A stretch of 64,000 nt of DNA from Salvia splendens (taxonomy: Eukaryota; Streptophyta; Magnoliopsida; Lamiales; Lamiaceae): positions 28,223,883 through 28,287,882 of the forward strand of contig NC_056039.1 of assembly GCF_004379255.2 (NCBI RefSeq), read 5' to 3'. The notes beneath the pieces were generated by a model. It saw only the letters and a list, made by a program, of their open reading frames with translations, searched no databases and was not told the DNA's origin. Made by a program: the position numbers and the translations under genes. Every line of letters starts with the position of its first letter. The first letter of the stretch is position 1. Positions 12,638 to 24,471 of this stretch are shown piece after piece.

Positions 12638-15600
12638 TTATTTCTGTCTCTTGTATATCTTTCCCAAGAAAGACTTGAGCACCGCTTGTACAGATTTGCT
12701 GGGATGAGCTTCAATCGAGCTGTTTAGTTTTTCGTAGCTCTTGCTCTCGAACTCAGCAAACGCACCTTGTAGATTGATCTCGTTGTATAGGACTTTGATT
12801 TTTGCAACATCAGCCGGATCTTCCTTTCCATAGTGCTCCTGGTAACAATTACAAGGCCATGTTCATATACAAAATCTTATAAATATACTGACAACCAGAA
12901 AAGAACGCTAGCTTGTCATCCTTACGAAAAGAGTTTTCTTCTGTTCTTCGTTACAAAGCTCTAGGGCCTTTACAACCAGCCAAGAACATTTGAAATCTTC
13001 AATATCTGTACCAATCTGATGAGGCACACATTGAATTTATAGAACTGTGATTAACTTAGATGTTCTTTTAGTTAATACAGACACAGAGGAAAGGGGTCAC
13101 AGGAGTTACCTTCCCGATCTTTTCAGGCTCACCAAAGCAATCTAAATAATCATCTTGTACTTGAAAGTATATTCCCATATTAATAAGCACATCTTTTACT
13201 GTTGGATGTTTCTCCAGGTCCTCACCCGCCATGAGCAATGCACAAGCAACCTGTTAAAGAGTTTCAGATCAGATACATTTCGATGAAACACTGAATTTTC
13301 TAAACAGGTTGAATTAAGGATTTTCAACTCACTGGAAGGTAAAATGAGTAGTAGGCAGTCTTGTACTGAACAATACGGCGATGACTGCGAAAAATTAAAC
13401 CAGAAAATATTAAGAAACGTAAAAGAGGATGAGAAAAGACGAGGCAGTCCTATATGCTCAATACAGCATATAATAGTTACTAATAAAATAGGAGTGATAA
13501 TCGATGATAAAGTAGAGTTCGTCAAGAAAGCCCAAAACTTGAAAACTGGAGCAATCTAATAAAAATGCTAAGATGAGAACTCGTAGGTTTTGAGAGTATC
13601 GCATGTGATGCTATAACTTGCCCAACATATGATGATAATCAGCACTGGGTAGTTTTGTCCATTAATCAATGTTTTTTTTATTTTTTGTACCATGCCAAAT
13701 TTTTTGAGGTATTTTGTACTCACAGAGGCAATGAGTATTTTGACAAATCTTTTTCTCCTTCAATAGTTGTAATTAAATCTATCATCTGTCCCGAAGCAGT
13801 TTGAAATTCCACCTGACAACGTAAAATGTAGAAATCAGCATTGTACACAAATAAACTAATATCGACCACGGATGGTAAATAGTCACATTACCTCATTGAA
13901 CAAATCCAGCAGATCGACATAGTAAGCCTTTGTTCGGAAGTGCTTCTTAAGAATTCTGGGGATATGGTTCCGGAGAATGATTCCATCATTTATAGCAATC
14001 ATACCAACCTATATTAAAAGTTCATCCAAGTAATCAGAAATAGAAACTTTTAAAAAGTAATGGCAGAAGATTGCAACAATTCACGCTTGGCTCGAACCTT
14101 GGGGATTCTAAACCAGCATGGCTGACCACGTCGTGTGTGAGAATTATCCATAATATCATCAAGGACAAGAAAATATGCCTGGAGCTGCATTTACATGTAT
14201 ATAAGTTATAGTTTATGTTCAGAACAGTGTTTCAGGAGATAGCTATAAACAAGTTAGGAACACTTAATCATCATTTAGAAGCTATAAACTTGGACACACC
14301 CATTCAATACACCAGCCAAGAGCACTAGCTAGGAACACTTCATCATCAGTTAGATCTTTTCCTTCTTTTAGTAACTTGTAGCTATCAATAACTGACAGAC
14401 CTCGGTTCAACTTCCCTACACATCATAATTAGTTCTTCAGCATATAATGCTTCTTTACTAATATCATGTTGTCCAGTGAAAGAATACATTGTATAGTATA
14501 GGGAATAATGACATACCTCCGGGCACATTGTAGTCTAGCATCTGTTACACATAAAAGAAAGAAATATCAGGAACAATAGTTACGTTTTCCAAGAAAACAA
14601 GAAAGTTAATTTTCTATTACCCAATCTACAAATTCATGATACTATTGTGCATGTGAAATCAATCCAACGGACAATAGTGTCATAATTTTCCTGGGCTAAG
14701 CACAGTTATAAAAATTCCAAACCTTTATAAACATCAAAAAGCGTTGCATTTGAACTTTTTTTTATTTTAATACGGAGTAATTAAGAAAGAAAGAAAAAAT
14801 GTCATGATATTTTTCAAGTGTGCTTGTGCATATTCTGCCGATAACCCGATCAACACATCAAAATAAACCATAGCCAAATAATTTTTAATTCAAGGAAAAT
14901 AACACAAGTTGGCCAACAAATCTGTTTGAATTATGGAAAAGTGTATTGTTGAATAAGGGCAATAAACCAGAAACTGATGTCCAAAACAAGCCTGGGGAGA
15001 AATAAACAGTGGAAGCCCCATAGACAAAGGAGTAGTTACAACTAACAAGATGATCAATAGATGCTTATTAATATCTCAATAAGATGCTAAAGTGGAAAAT
15101 AAGATGATAGAAAGTTGGAAACCAAACAAATGTTAGATGCAGTTAGAGACCCAAAATATAAGATCCAAGTGGAAATGCTGCTGGTCTATCCTGTTTGGTG
15201 GAATTTTGAAACAAGTAGGTGGAAATTATGGAATCATTGTTGTTTTACTCAACTATTACAGTATGTTGCGATTTAATTCCCATGGCAGAATCAAGGATTC
15301 AACTTTACAGAAGGGGAAATTTATAGTGTAAGTTATACAATTCAATTCTCTCAAGAAGTAGTTGGTAACTGCAACTTTAAAGATTAGCATTTTAAGCCAA
15401 ATAGTACTATATTATGCTCAATTTTGAGGCACCAACTAAGCGCATTTACGGGAGAAAAAAAAAAGTAATCTTGTATTATGTGATTATTTTATCATCAAAC
15501 AGCCCCACTCCACATTTCGGTTATCCATAAATTAGTAAAGTTAATCGTGACCATATCCGTCGCCCCAATCTACGTGTGAAATCATAATCATAAAAGTGCT

Positions 15601-16004
15601 CTACGCCCAAGTTAAAGCATCTCAAAGGGTTCATGAATCATGAGCTCCTAAATTTTCTTCAGAAATTTAATCAACACAGTGAGGAGTCACGAAGTCAACC
15701 AGTAGTCTGCTAAACAAATCGAATTCTGTTTCTACTCAAAAGAAAGATTGTGCTTAGAAAAATAGGAAAATTCACAACAAAGTATGTAAAATAAAACCGC
15801 ATATTTCGATACTGCATTGAGGCGCAATTCACTATCACAGCAAACAAAGAAGAAAAGAAAAGCAAATAAAAAAAATATAAAAAATCTTACACGGTCGACC
15901 CATTGACGAGAGGCATCAGTCCACTCGAAAGCAGGGTCGCTCAAGAGCTCAGATTTGAGCTTGGAATAAACCTCCAAAAACCTGGCCCTCAGATCCGACG
16001 CCAT
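12638..16004 (-). CDS. FPS: Farnesyl diphosphate synthase
   Basis: Ten exons: 16004-15891, 14541-14517, 14415-14300, 14184-14098, 14008-13892, 13812-13724, 13384-13333, 13250-13110, 13015-12926, 12838-12638. The joined frame is 343 residues, normal for plant FPS. It begins [20 protein letters not shown] and ends GKIYKRQK. Both Asp-rich motifs are intact: the first, DDIMD (94-98), is preceded by Tyr89-Phe90, the aromatic pair that limits eukaryotic enzymes to the C15 product; the second is DDYLD (233-237). The RRGQPCW loop is also present. The enzyme joins isopentenyl diphosphate to dimethylallyl and then geranyl diphosphate to make farnesyl diphosphate for sterols, sesquiterpenes and protein prenylation, usually in the cytosol. 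There is no plastid transit peptide. Exon 2 is only 25 nt and intron 1 is long (about 1.35 kb). Confidence 0.96.
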
Positions 16005-16617
16005 TCCGTTGTGATTGAAAAATTGGATTAGCAAGAGATTCAATTGAGGGCGGAATTGATATGTGTGGAAGTGAAGGTTACTCAAGTTTTGTAGCTACGC
16101 GATGCTGCTCATATTCAATTTGTTAATTTTTGGCCAATAGAAGAAGCAGTCAATTTTGAAGTGCTGCCATTCCCCAAAATGGGTCTACTATTGGCTTCCA
16201 AAAATATAGATAGTGCTTTGGATTTGACGGAGGGTATTTTGGTGAGTAAATAATCCTCGTAACCATCGAGCCAACAGGGAGAAGACATGTGTAAGTGAAG
16301 AGAAGTGTAAGAGCATCTCCAGTGGCGGATGTCCCACTCGGAGATCAACTAGGACATCCCAAAAACACATCCTGCCACGTCACTAGGACTTCTCATCCCA
16401 CTGCCACGTCACTAGGACATCCCATCCACAATCCGCCCTTCTCATCGCCCTTCCCACTAGGACTTCCCGCAATAAAAAAAAATCACAATAATGTAATTAC
16501 GTAAAAACGGAATTATAATTTTGACACGGAATACGGGAAAGCAAAATACGGGCAAAAATACATAGTCATAAAACATAAAAAAAACATAGTTAGAAAAAAA
16601 ATAAAATACATAGTCAT

Positions 16618-18099
16618 TCAAAAAAAGAAAAATACATAGTCCAATATCCCCGGCTCACTCCGCGCTGTCCTCATCGCCCGTGCCGCCCCCGTCGTCCCGG
16701 CGCTAATCTCGGCGCCATCATCTCCAATGGGTGGCATCCCCAAATCGCGCCGACATCCATCGATGACATCTTTCAACATCCTCTTGTACACCGGATCGGT
16801 CGTGCTATGCCACCTATGCATGGTCCGGACCAAGCTAGTCGTTAACTGCGCGCGGGCGAGTCGGTCGATATCTTCTGGGTGAGCAGGGGCCTCCGATTGG
16901 ACCTCGAACGACCCGCTACTGCTTCCCCTAGCCCTCCGCTGCGCAGCCTTTTCCCCAACCGGGCGACGACGGCAGCGAGAGTCTGATTGAGGTAGCGGGG
17001 ACACTTCGTCGGCTTCTGGGAGCTCGTGCGAACCAGCACTGCTGCTGTATTCACCAAAAGCGTTGATCTTCGTCCGCTTCGCCCAGCCCGATTCGACTCT
17101 CCCACAAAACTTTGGGGAATCCTTCACCACGAGAAAGGCCTCCCACTGATCGAATTGTTTGAACTTCAAGGCACTGTCGGGGTACTGAGCAAAGGCACGG
17201 TTCCGGACATCCTCCTCGGATATACCGCTGCTTGCCTGGCGGAGATTGTTTTGGTAGAGGCCCGCAAATCGACTAAGCTTAGGCCTCAACCGCTCCCACT
17301 GTTTCCGGCACTGTTCAGGAACGCGACTCTTCGCCCCAGCCGGTTTGTGTGTGTGGTAGGCTTCAGCGATGCGATACCACAGTCTGTCAATATGTTGGTT
17401 GCCACCGACATAGGGATCCTCGACTACTGAAACCCAAGCCTTCGCAAGCGCGACATTTTCCCACGGGCTCCATACCGTCCTCTTTCCCGTCTCATCCTCC
17501 TCTGCCACCGTTCGCGAGGAAGAGCCCGGTGCTTTCCCCTTGCCCTTGCCACGTCCCTTCCCCCTGCCTGGAGTCTCCCTAACTGGAGATAGCCCCAACT
17601 CCTCTAAAGAGAAAGTTTCCAAGCTGGTGAACTGAGTCTCCGGAACATAAGTGGAGGGGGTATCAGTAGACAGCATATCGATAACTCGCCGATAGACATC
17701 GTCCGCTTGTGGGCCCCTGCCACCCCCTCCCCCCGGCATCATCCCTGCCATCATCCCACCCATCCCCATCATATTTGGGGTCATGCCCCCCATCCCCATC
17801 CCCGGCCCCGGCATCATCATATTTGGGGTCATGCCCCCCATCCCCATCCCCATCCCCATCCCCATCCCCGGCATCATCATATTTGGGGTCATGCCCCCCA
17901 TCCCCGCAGCCCTGGGCATCATACCACCCATCCCACCCATCCAATTGTACATATAAGGGGACATCATCCCACCCATTCCACCCATCCCCGACATTGTCGG
18001 AACTGTTGTCGCATTTCCGCTAACGTTTCCCTCCAGGCCGATGGGAAACGCCGGAGTCTGCGACTCGCTCGTGGCAGGGGAGTTCCTATCGTTCTCCAT
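16618..18099 (-). CDS. Harbinger ORF1 protein with SANT/trihelix-like DNA-binding domain, intact
   Basis: A single open frame of 493 residues. The N-terminus (MENDRNSPATSESQTPAFPI) leads into an unusual Met/Gly-rich repeat region at about 35-130 (units such as GMGGMTPNMMMPGMG). Then come a basic GRGKGRGKGKGK patch and a SANT/trihelix-like domain (WSPWENVALAKAWVSVVEDP, then QCRKQWERLRPKLSRFAGLY). The C-terminal helical part holds YKRMLKDVIDGCRRDLGMPP. Host genes of this type are often annotated as 'glutathione S-transferase T3-like', but no GST fold is visible. In the Harbinger family ORF1 acts with the transposase at element termini. There is no transposase inside this element, so it would have to work with one supplied from elsewhere. 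Confidence 0.85.
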   Translation of the reverse strand: MENDRNSPATSESQTPAFPIGLEGNVSGNATTVPTMSGMGGMGGMMSPYMYNWMGGMGGMMPRAAGMGGMTPNMMMPGMGMGMGMGMGGMTPNMMMPGPGMGMGGMTPNMMGMGGMMAGMMPGGGGGRGPQADDVYRRVIDMLSTDTPSTYVPETQFTSLETFSLEELGLSPVRETPGRGKGRGKGKGKAPGSSSRTVAEEDETGKRTVWSPWENVALAKAWVSVVEDPYVGGNQHIDRLWYRIAEAYHTHKPAGAKSRVPEQCRKQWERLRPKLSRFAGLYQNNLRQASSGISEEDVRNRAFAQYPDSALKFKQFDQWEAFLVVKDSPKFCGRVESGWAKRTKINAFGEYSSSAGSHELPEADEVSPLPQSDSRCRRRPVGEKAAQRRARGSSSGSFEVQSEAPAHPEDIDRLARAQLTTSLVRTMHRWHSTTDPVYKRMLKDVIDGCRRDLGMPPIGDDGAEISAGTTGAARAMRTARSEPGILDYVFFFF

Positions 18100-18412
18100 T
18101 AAGTAGAAATGAAATTTGTAGTAAAAGAAGAGATAAACTTGTTAACACAAGTGGTGCGAATGAAATGAAGTTCAACGAGCCGTATATATAGAGTTTAAAA
18201 AAAATTAATTACCGGACGTCCGACCCACTCCACAATGGCGGACGTCCGCCCACCCGTCGCCCGCACGTCCGAGGACACCCGACGTCCTCACGGGACGTCC
18301 GTACTCATCCTCCGTCTTCGTTCATCTATATTTCCCAAAAAAAAAAAAAAAAAAAAAAAATTCAGCCACAGCACTACCATCACAACCGCATCTAATCCAC
18401 TCCACCGTACTC

Positions 18413-20029
18413 ATGACGTCAACACACCATGGCCAATATACGTCGGAACTGCCGACGAGGGAGGCGACGCCGGCGCTGCAGATCTGCCCGCTGCGACACC
18501 CCAACACCGGCGACTATCGACCGGACCAAAGAGATCAATCCGGGAAGTCTTCTGTCGACCCAATCACTTTAGGGTTTGAAAAGTTGAATGCTCGCTTCGA
18601 CAACTTGGATCGACGCGTGGACAATTTAGCACGACAACCGTTCAACCGGGAGCCAAGGCAGACTCGTCGTCGCGACAACTGGGACCCACCATGGACCCGT
18701 CGGACCACTGCATATCAGCATTCTTCATCCTACGAGCTAGATATGTACTCGCCATCACCGCCCAAGCGCCGACCTACCTGTTGGGACCCACCTGTCTATC
18801 GAGAGACACCAAGGCAACGCCCCTTCAACGAGGTCTCGGTGTATGATCAGCCGTTGGCCCATGTCCCTAACTCACGTCGGAATCAACCTTACACGGCGCG
18901 TGACACAGCGGCGCCGCTGTACACTTTTCCCAGAAGGTATTCCGTTAGAGGGCCCGCGTCTCGGCAGCCTCGTTCAGCAATCATAGCGGAGGAACCGATT
19001 AATGCAGAGTTAGATCACTTGTTGGAGGTATGGGACAGGAAGGAAACTCATGTCGATGCCACAGATGACCGAGTGAGCAAATTCCGATCATTATCGCAGC
19101 CCGATGAGCCAGTTGTTTCTTCGTCGCACCGGACGCTAGAATACCCTCCATCGAGAAATACTATGGCTTCTCGTGGGCAGTCGGGTTTATACCCCAATGT
19201 CTCGTTGGCTCCACCGCGACACAGCACCACCGAGTCTATAAATCTTAGGCCGGATTTCCAACCACCTCAGGGAAACCCATCGATCCAGCGACGGCCGCTC
19301 GTATTTCAGCAATCGGATCAACCTGCGACTCGCCAGCCTTCATGTTTGGAATCACCTCTGACAGCAACCATTTCGGCAAAGCAGCCCAACCAAAATTACC
19401 AACCGTCGCCGCCGCTGCCCCAATCAGATCGCCAGCTGCAGCGGCCGAGTCCTTTACCGCCTTTGGAGCTGCTACCCTACGCCGCTCCGGGACCTTTCCA
19501 GCCCTTGCACTCACTGCCCGTGACAACACCATTTGCGGTGTCTAATCTGCATCCACAAGCTGCTATCCCGAGCTCAATGAAGAAAAAATGGGTAACAAAT
19601 ATACAAGAAGGAGAAGAGATGATGGAGATTGAGAATATTATAGTTGAGTATAAGGCTGCACTTGAGACAACAAAATCGGACCTTATAATAGAAATGGATG
19701 AGCTGAGATTAAAGTCTAAAGAAGTGGGTAAGAAAGGAGATGGTTCTTACACGAGTTTGCCCGTAATGGCTTGTGTCTATATGGATTGGAATGTAGGTGA
19801 GGTTACAAGTATGATTCATCGATCAACCTCGCTCGATACCGATGCAAGGTTGATCCCTCCGCGCAATGACACGCCATGTTTGAGCATTCTGAGAGGCGTG
19901 AACAAGATTTTCATTTTGGCATGGAATTCTGCCGACAACGTTGGGTCTCCTTTGTTGATTTTTGACAAGGGTAAAAAAGGGAGACATTCAGCTGTTCGAT
20001 ATGTGTTTGATCCGGGAGGAGACGCCTAG
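18413..20029 (+). CDS. Unfamiliar retroelement protein (possible gag-like), 538 codons
   Basis: I do not recognise a named domain. Visible features: a segment with LNARFDNLDRRVDNLARQ (likely helical, heptad-like), a long Pro/Arg/Gln-rich disordered middle with the motif PTCWDPP, a short acidic helix (about residues 395-440) and a C-terminal block ending KGRHSAVRYVFDPGGDA. The second copy at 31208-32593 shares the helical motif, CWDPP, HRSTSLD-DAR-IPP-NDTP and the same C-terminus. There is no protease, reverse transcriptase, integrase or zinc knuckle. Its position between leader and purine tract in an LTR element suggests a structural or packaging protein; that is inference. Confidence 0.6.
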   Translation: MTSTHHGQYTSELPTREATPALQICPLRHPNTGDYRPDQRDQSGKSSVDPITLGFEKLNARFDNLDRRVDNLARQPFNREPRQTRRRDNWDPPWTRRTTAYQHSSSYELDMYSPSPPKRRPTCWDPPVYRETPRQRPFNEVSVYDQPLAHVPNSRRNQPYTARDTAAPLYTFPRRYSVRGPASRQPRSAIIAEEPINAELDHLLEVWDRKETHVDATDDRVSKFRSLSQPDEPVVSSSHRTLEYPPSRNTMASRGQSGLYPNVSLAPPRHSTTESINLRPDFQPPQGNPSIQRRPLVFQQSDQPATRQPSCLESPLTATISAKQPNQNYQPSPPLPQSDRQLQRPSPLPPLELLPYAAPGPFQPLHSLPVTTPFAVSNLHPQAAIPSSMKKKWVTNIQEGEEMMEIENIIVEYKAALETTKSDLIIEMDELRLKSKEVGKKGDGSYTSLPVMACVYMDWNVGEVTSMIHRSTSLDTDARLIPPRNDTPCLSILRGVNKIFILAWNSADNVGSPLLIFDKGKKGRHSAVRYVFDPGGDA

Positions 20030-20110
20030 CTAAAGCTTTTGCTTTCAACTCTCGTCAATGGTTCGTGGTTCCCACCTTGAGGACAAGGTGGATTTCAACC
20101 GTGGGGGAGT

Positions 20111-20482
20111 TGATACGATCATCCTCTACATATTATTAGGGAATATCCTTAAGATATTATTCTATTTAGTTATCTTTTATTTCACCATATCTTTTCCATA
20201 TCTTTGTTTTCTTGTTCAATAAGTTAGGTATTAGTATCTAGTATTATAAATAGGAGAGATTATATCATTGTATGAATCAAGCAATCAATCAATGAATGAA
20301 ATATTTTCCCTAAACCTATCTTGTGAAACAAGCAATTATCTTTACGTTTCTTGTTGCTTTGTGGAAAACGTCCACCAAATCAGCAAGGTTTTCGGTCAGT
20401 TTCCGCGAGCTTGTCGTGGAAATTGCTCGTGGTTCCGTCGAGAAGGAAGATCACGGAGCCGTTGCGGAGAACGTCCGTAACA
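20111..20482 (+). repeat. 3' LTR of the nested element
   Basis: Begins TGATACGATCATCCTC straight after the purine tract and ends CCGTAACA. The start TGATACGAT matches the 3' LTR at 32675 and both contain an 'AGTATTATAAATAGGA'-type TATA region (about 20240-20256), but the downstream halves differ strongly, so the two copies belong to different subfamilies. Confidence 0.65.
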
Positions 20483-20566
20483 CCGACCTTCGACGCCATA
20501 ATGGCGGACGTCCCGGTCGCCCGTCGCAGAAGTCCGACCGGGACAGATCTTGCTGCAATGATATTA

Positions 20567-23500
20567 GGCCTCCCCCTTCTATGCATATTTGTATTATTTA
20601 TATATGTAATTTCCATATTTTGGTATAGTTTCCTTATTTAACTATAATGCATCTTTTAAGAAAAATTAACTATGTTTCTATAATTAATATATCTAGTTGG
20701 AAGTGAAATTTTATTTATTTTCACTTGTAAATAATGTTATTGGTAGGTCATACCAAATCACATTTCAACCTTGGTACTGAATATTTTCTCCATTGGAGGG
20801 GCATTTGCCCCACCTCATATTTTCTACTTCATGTATATATTACTAATTGTAAAATTTATTTCTTTTAATTTCTTACTAAATGCCCCTCCTTAAATTCTTA
20901 AATTTTCTTTATAGATAAATTTGCCCCCTTCACTATAAATTTCTGCCTCCACCCCTGATAAAATGTAAACTTCTCTTGATTTATTGTAACAATAAGTTCT
21001 TTTTTTTTAACCAAAACTATCCTAGATGATATATCAATAAACCAACCAATGAATTTAGAAGTAATTGCGCTGTCGCGCAACAATCGGGGTTTTCTTAAAA
21101 TATAATTTCGCTTTGCTTTATTTCGTAGAAACGGTGGTGTCTAATTTACTCCAATTAATCAGGTTGACTTAATTTAGTTACATAAGTAGTAGTAGTAGTG
21201 CTACAATTTAAAATATTATATTACTGATAAGTAGTGGAGTATAAAAATGTAGTGTAATCAAATCTGACCAGATTGAAGAAAGAGAGAGCTCGAAATGTGA
21301 AATTAAGTATACCAGTCAATAGCGATGGCCTATTATCAGTAGCAACTGCTTTGAAATTCAATATTGGTGTTCTTAGCAGTAAACACACCAACCTGCTCTT
21401 AATATACCAACATAATATAAAATACAAAATTTTATCAATATTAAGAATGTATTTGTCAAATTCAAGTGTGATTTGATCATTATCGAATTAACCATTCCAG
21501 GTTTGTGAACTGAATCAAGTCCATTTAAGCATACTCATAAAACTGCCCATAAAAAATACTCGGTCTCATTTATAGTCGGTATGAATTTTAATAAAAAAAA
21601 ATGGTAAAATAAGAGAAAGAAAAAATATGTAAAATAAGAGAAATAGGGGGAAAAATGGATAAAATATGAAAGAAAACCTTTTTATTTTTAAAATAGAATT
21701 ACTTTTTTAAATATTCCAAAATAGCTAAATATGACTGTTTTTTCGTGGAAAATTGTAATACTCCATTATGTTGTTAGGTGGTACTGGACTAATATTAAGA
21801 CCAGCAGCATAGTAGACCGTTTTAGAGTAGGGATATGATTTTAAATGTGTATAACACTGATCAAATTAAACTGTACTCCAATTTTAATTTTAGATGATTT
21901 TTTAATTTTTCGGTTAGGTTCAGAGAAAAAACATTTGAAATGAATAAAATCTAAATTTATTTGAATATAATATATGTGTAGGAAATGAATCAAATCAAAA
22001 TAAAACTAATATGAGTAGGAAATGAATATAATGCACTTAGGGCGTTATATACATTGCACTTGGTTCATTACCTATTACAAGTACTTCATTAAATTACAAA
22101 TTTGAAAACACACCTAAACATGGAGTAAATTATTTTGACATTATATACATTGCACATAGGTCATTATGTACATTGACATAGACCATCATAACAATGCAAT
22201 GAAGAACATTATATTGTAGGATGTTATAGATATACACAGATTACATTTTTTGTGCAAACTTCTTCATCTGAATGTGTACAATCGAGATTTCGTTTGAATC
22301 CTCATAAAAGTACCTTTAATTTGATAAATGGTTTATGAAAAAAAAAAATTAAAGCTAGAGAGCTATATAAAACTTAAGTGTTTTTGGATTTTTTTTTATG
22401 ATTTTGAAGGACAATCAAATGTCTTTGAAAGTAACATGTGCAATTAAAGATCCGTCGATATCATTTTAACAACGCATCTAGTTCATTATCTGAATCGGTA
22501 ACATTGTCGATGAATTCCACACCTACAAAAGGATAAAGTAAATCTTATAAATGTACGACACAAGGTGTAAACTAGGCGGTTGATCACCCTATAATGGAAG
22601 CATGATGATGCATATCACTCATTCATAATAGCAGAGGATAGATGGCACTAGTAGGGTTATTGAAATGAGCGGCAGATATCTGGTTATTCTCGACCCTACC
22701 CGATACCCGCTGCTCGCCAAATCGAGATACGGGTCGAGTACTTGAAATGGTAGATTGTCGAATATTAGGATATGAGTTGGGATTGGGTACTTAAAAATGA
22801 AAGTAATAACTTAGAAATTAGTGATACCTCCAAACGTTTGAATAAATCGAAAATCTACAATAAAGGTAGCAATAAATCTATCATAATCTAAAGTGCAAGT
22901 TTGATGAAAAGTCCTTAATGCCCTTTTTGGAGGGAAAATGGAAAGATGAGGTATCTTCTATTCAAAAATAATTTTTTAAGGCAAAAACAATTGGACAAAT
23001 AATAGCCGAATAAAATGCTAACTTCTTGAAGAAGTTTTAAAACACATTTAAATAGTGCACTACCATTAATTTTTTTTTATAATTAAGTTATTAAATTTAT
23101 ATATTAATTAGACTTATATTTGAGTTAAATTGGAATTGTGCTAGAGAGTTTAGTTTGCCTTCCATTTATTTAGGTTAAAATTGAGATTTAATCATTTATT
23201 GCAATACTTTTTCTCCGAATTAATTCAAAAGCTAAACGACAACACATATATGTAATGCTTACAATTTCCATCTTATATTTACTCAATTAAAGCTTTTAGT
23301 TCTTATATTTTAATTCGCCTCTAATTAAACAATACTACTAAGTTTATAGATTAAACTAAGGAATAAGATGACATTATGTATATTTAAAATTAAATTTAAC
23401 TTATAAAGTTTGTATAACTTCTTAATATAAAGAGTAGTGTAAATTCTCACATTATTCAAAACAAACAAGATGCATAAAATATTATCGTTATTTTAAGTGA

Positions 23501-24471
23501 TAGTAGTAATTTACTTTTTATACGTATATGTGGCGGGAAGTAAGAAATTTATTCTTTCCAATATAAAAAATTCATGGCAATGTATATCAAGTTATGCTAT
23601 GGTCTGAAATTAAAATAAAGAAATAAACAATCAACTAAAATGTGATTATTGGATAATACAAATTTTCTAACTTGACTTCTCAAAAAAGTTTTAAATTTAT
23701 ATGATTTAAATTATTCATATATTTAATGTGGATATGTTTAATATTCCATATATTTTTTTCAAATTAATTTTTTATAAATTAAGCTATTAAATTTATATAT
23801 TAATTTACCTTTTATTTGTATTAATGACTTGCATAGCACTTTCAATAAACATCTTTACTCACACATATTTTCTTTATTTGTATATCTTATTCTAATTAAT
23901 TCATACTCTTAGATCATTAGTCACACATCTTATTTTTGTCATTAATTTTATTATTTTTACTTCTCTTAGATTATAAATTAAAATTGCATAAATGTTTCAT
24001 TCACTGGGGAGTAGTAAATTCTTCATTTTGAGTGAGACAAGATAAGTACATTTCTGTTTTTTTAAATCTCCATATTTCTTTCAATTCTTATGTTCTATAT
24101 ATTTATTATATTTTATATTCATTATTTGAAACTCCTATGTCCCGTGCATAGCTCGTGTGTTAATACTAGTATTCTCACAATTTCTAGTTGATCGTATTCA
24201 TTTTGTAGTTATTAGTATTATATTAAAATTGGGCCATTTTTATTAAAAAATTCAATACATTTAGTGTATCTTATTTTATTTTTTTAAATTACTATTTATT
24301 TATTTTATACGGAGTATTTTATTTTTGTTATTTTTTCTATAATTTATTCTCATTTCGTAGTGTTGTTGGCGGAGTCGACCAATCACTGCAAGCCTGCAAC
24401 TACACTGGCTGTGCTTAACCGAAAGCTTTGCTTCGCCATAACCACCGGCGATTCCCCCTCTCTCTTTCTCG
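20567..24471. other. AT-rich intergenic DNA, no gene seen
   Basis: Long AT-rich stretch with scattered repeat debris: a GGGGCATTTGCCCCACC word near 20800, A/T-rich MITE-like residue around 21545-21720, and short repeated words 'ATTATATACATTGCAC' near 22045-22165. The last about 110 bp, from 24360, are the GC-richer 5' leader of the phosphatase gene. Confidence 0.5.

Larger units (their letters stand above)
18304..20482 (+). mobile_element. 5'-truncated LTR element of an unusual non-autonomous family, nested in a Harbinger element
   Basis: Contains a 538-codon ORF (18413-20029), a purine tract GTGGGGGAG (20101-20109) and a 3' LTR (20111-20482, TGATACGATC ... CCGTAACA). The left side lacks a 5' LTR: Harbinger sequence ends at about 18303 and the element's internal leader starts directly, with a run of about 23 A near 18338-18360. 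The ORF, purine tract and LTR start match the copy at about 30568-33021. The flank after the LTR (CCGACC...) continues the Harbinger arm, which fixes the right boundary. Confidence 0.72.
16311..20566 (-). mobile_element. PIF/Harbinger-type element with intact ORF1, split by a nested LTR element
   Basis: The left end GAGCATCTCCAGTGGCGG follows TAA (16308-16310) and matches the left end of the derivative at 57418. ORF1 occupies 16618-18099. Its right arm (ACCCGACGTCCTCACGGGAC) runs to about 18303, is interrupted by an LTR element, and resumes near 20483 (GCCATAATGGCGGACGTCCC), which aligns with the inverted left arm of the 57418 element. The last bases near 20540-20566 are diverged and I see no clear final terminus or matching TAA, so that boundary is approximate. 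Confidence 0.72.

Noticed and set aside
17663..18102. Long opposite-strand reading frames over the Met/Gly-rich part of ORF1 (His/Pro/Ser-rich)
   Set aside because: They mirror the repeat composition of the real ORF1 and have no domain or start context.
19245..19532. Ala-rich 95-codon minus-strand ORF
   Set aside because: Reverse of the Pro/Ser-rich retroelement protein; no independent support.
22040..22200. Repeated ATTATATACATTGCAC words suggesting a tandem array
   Set aside because: Only a few diverged copies with irregular spacing; not a CRISPR or a clear satellite.
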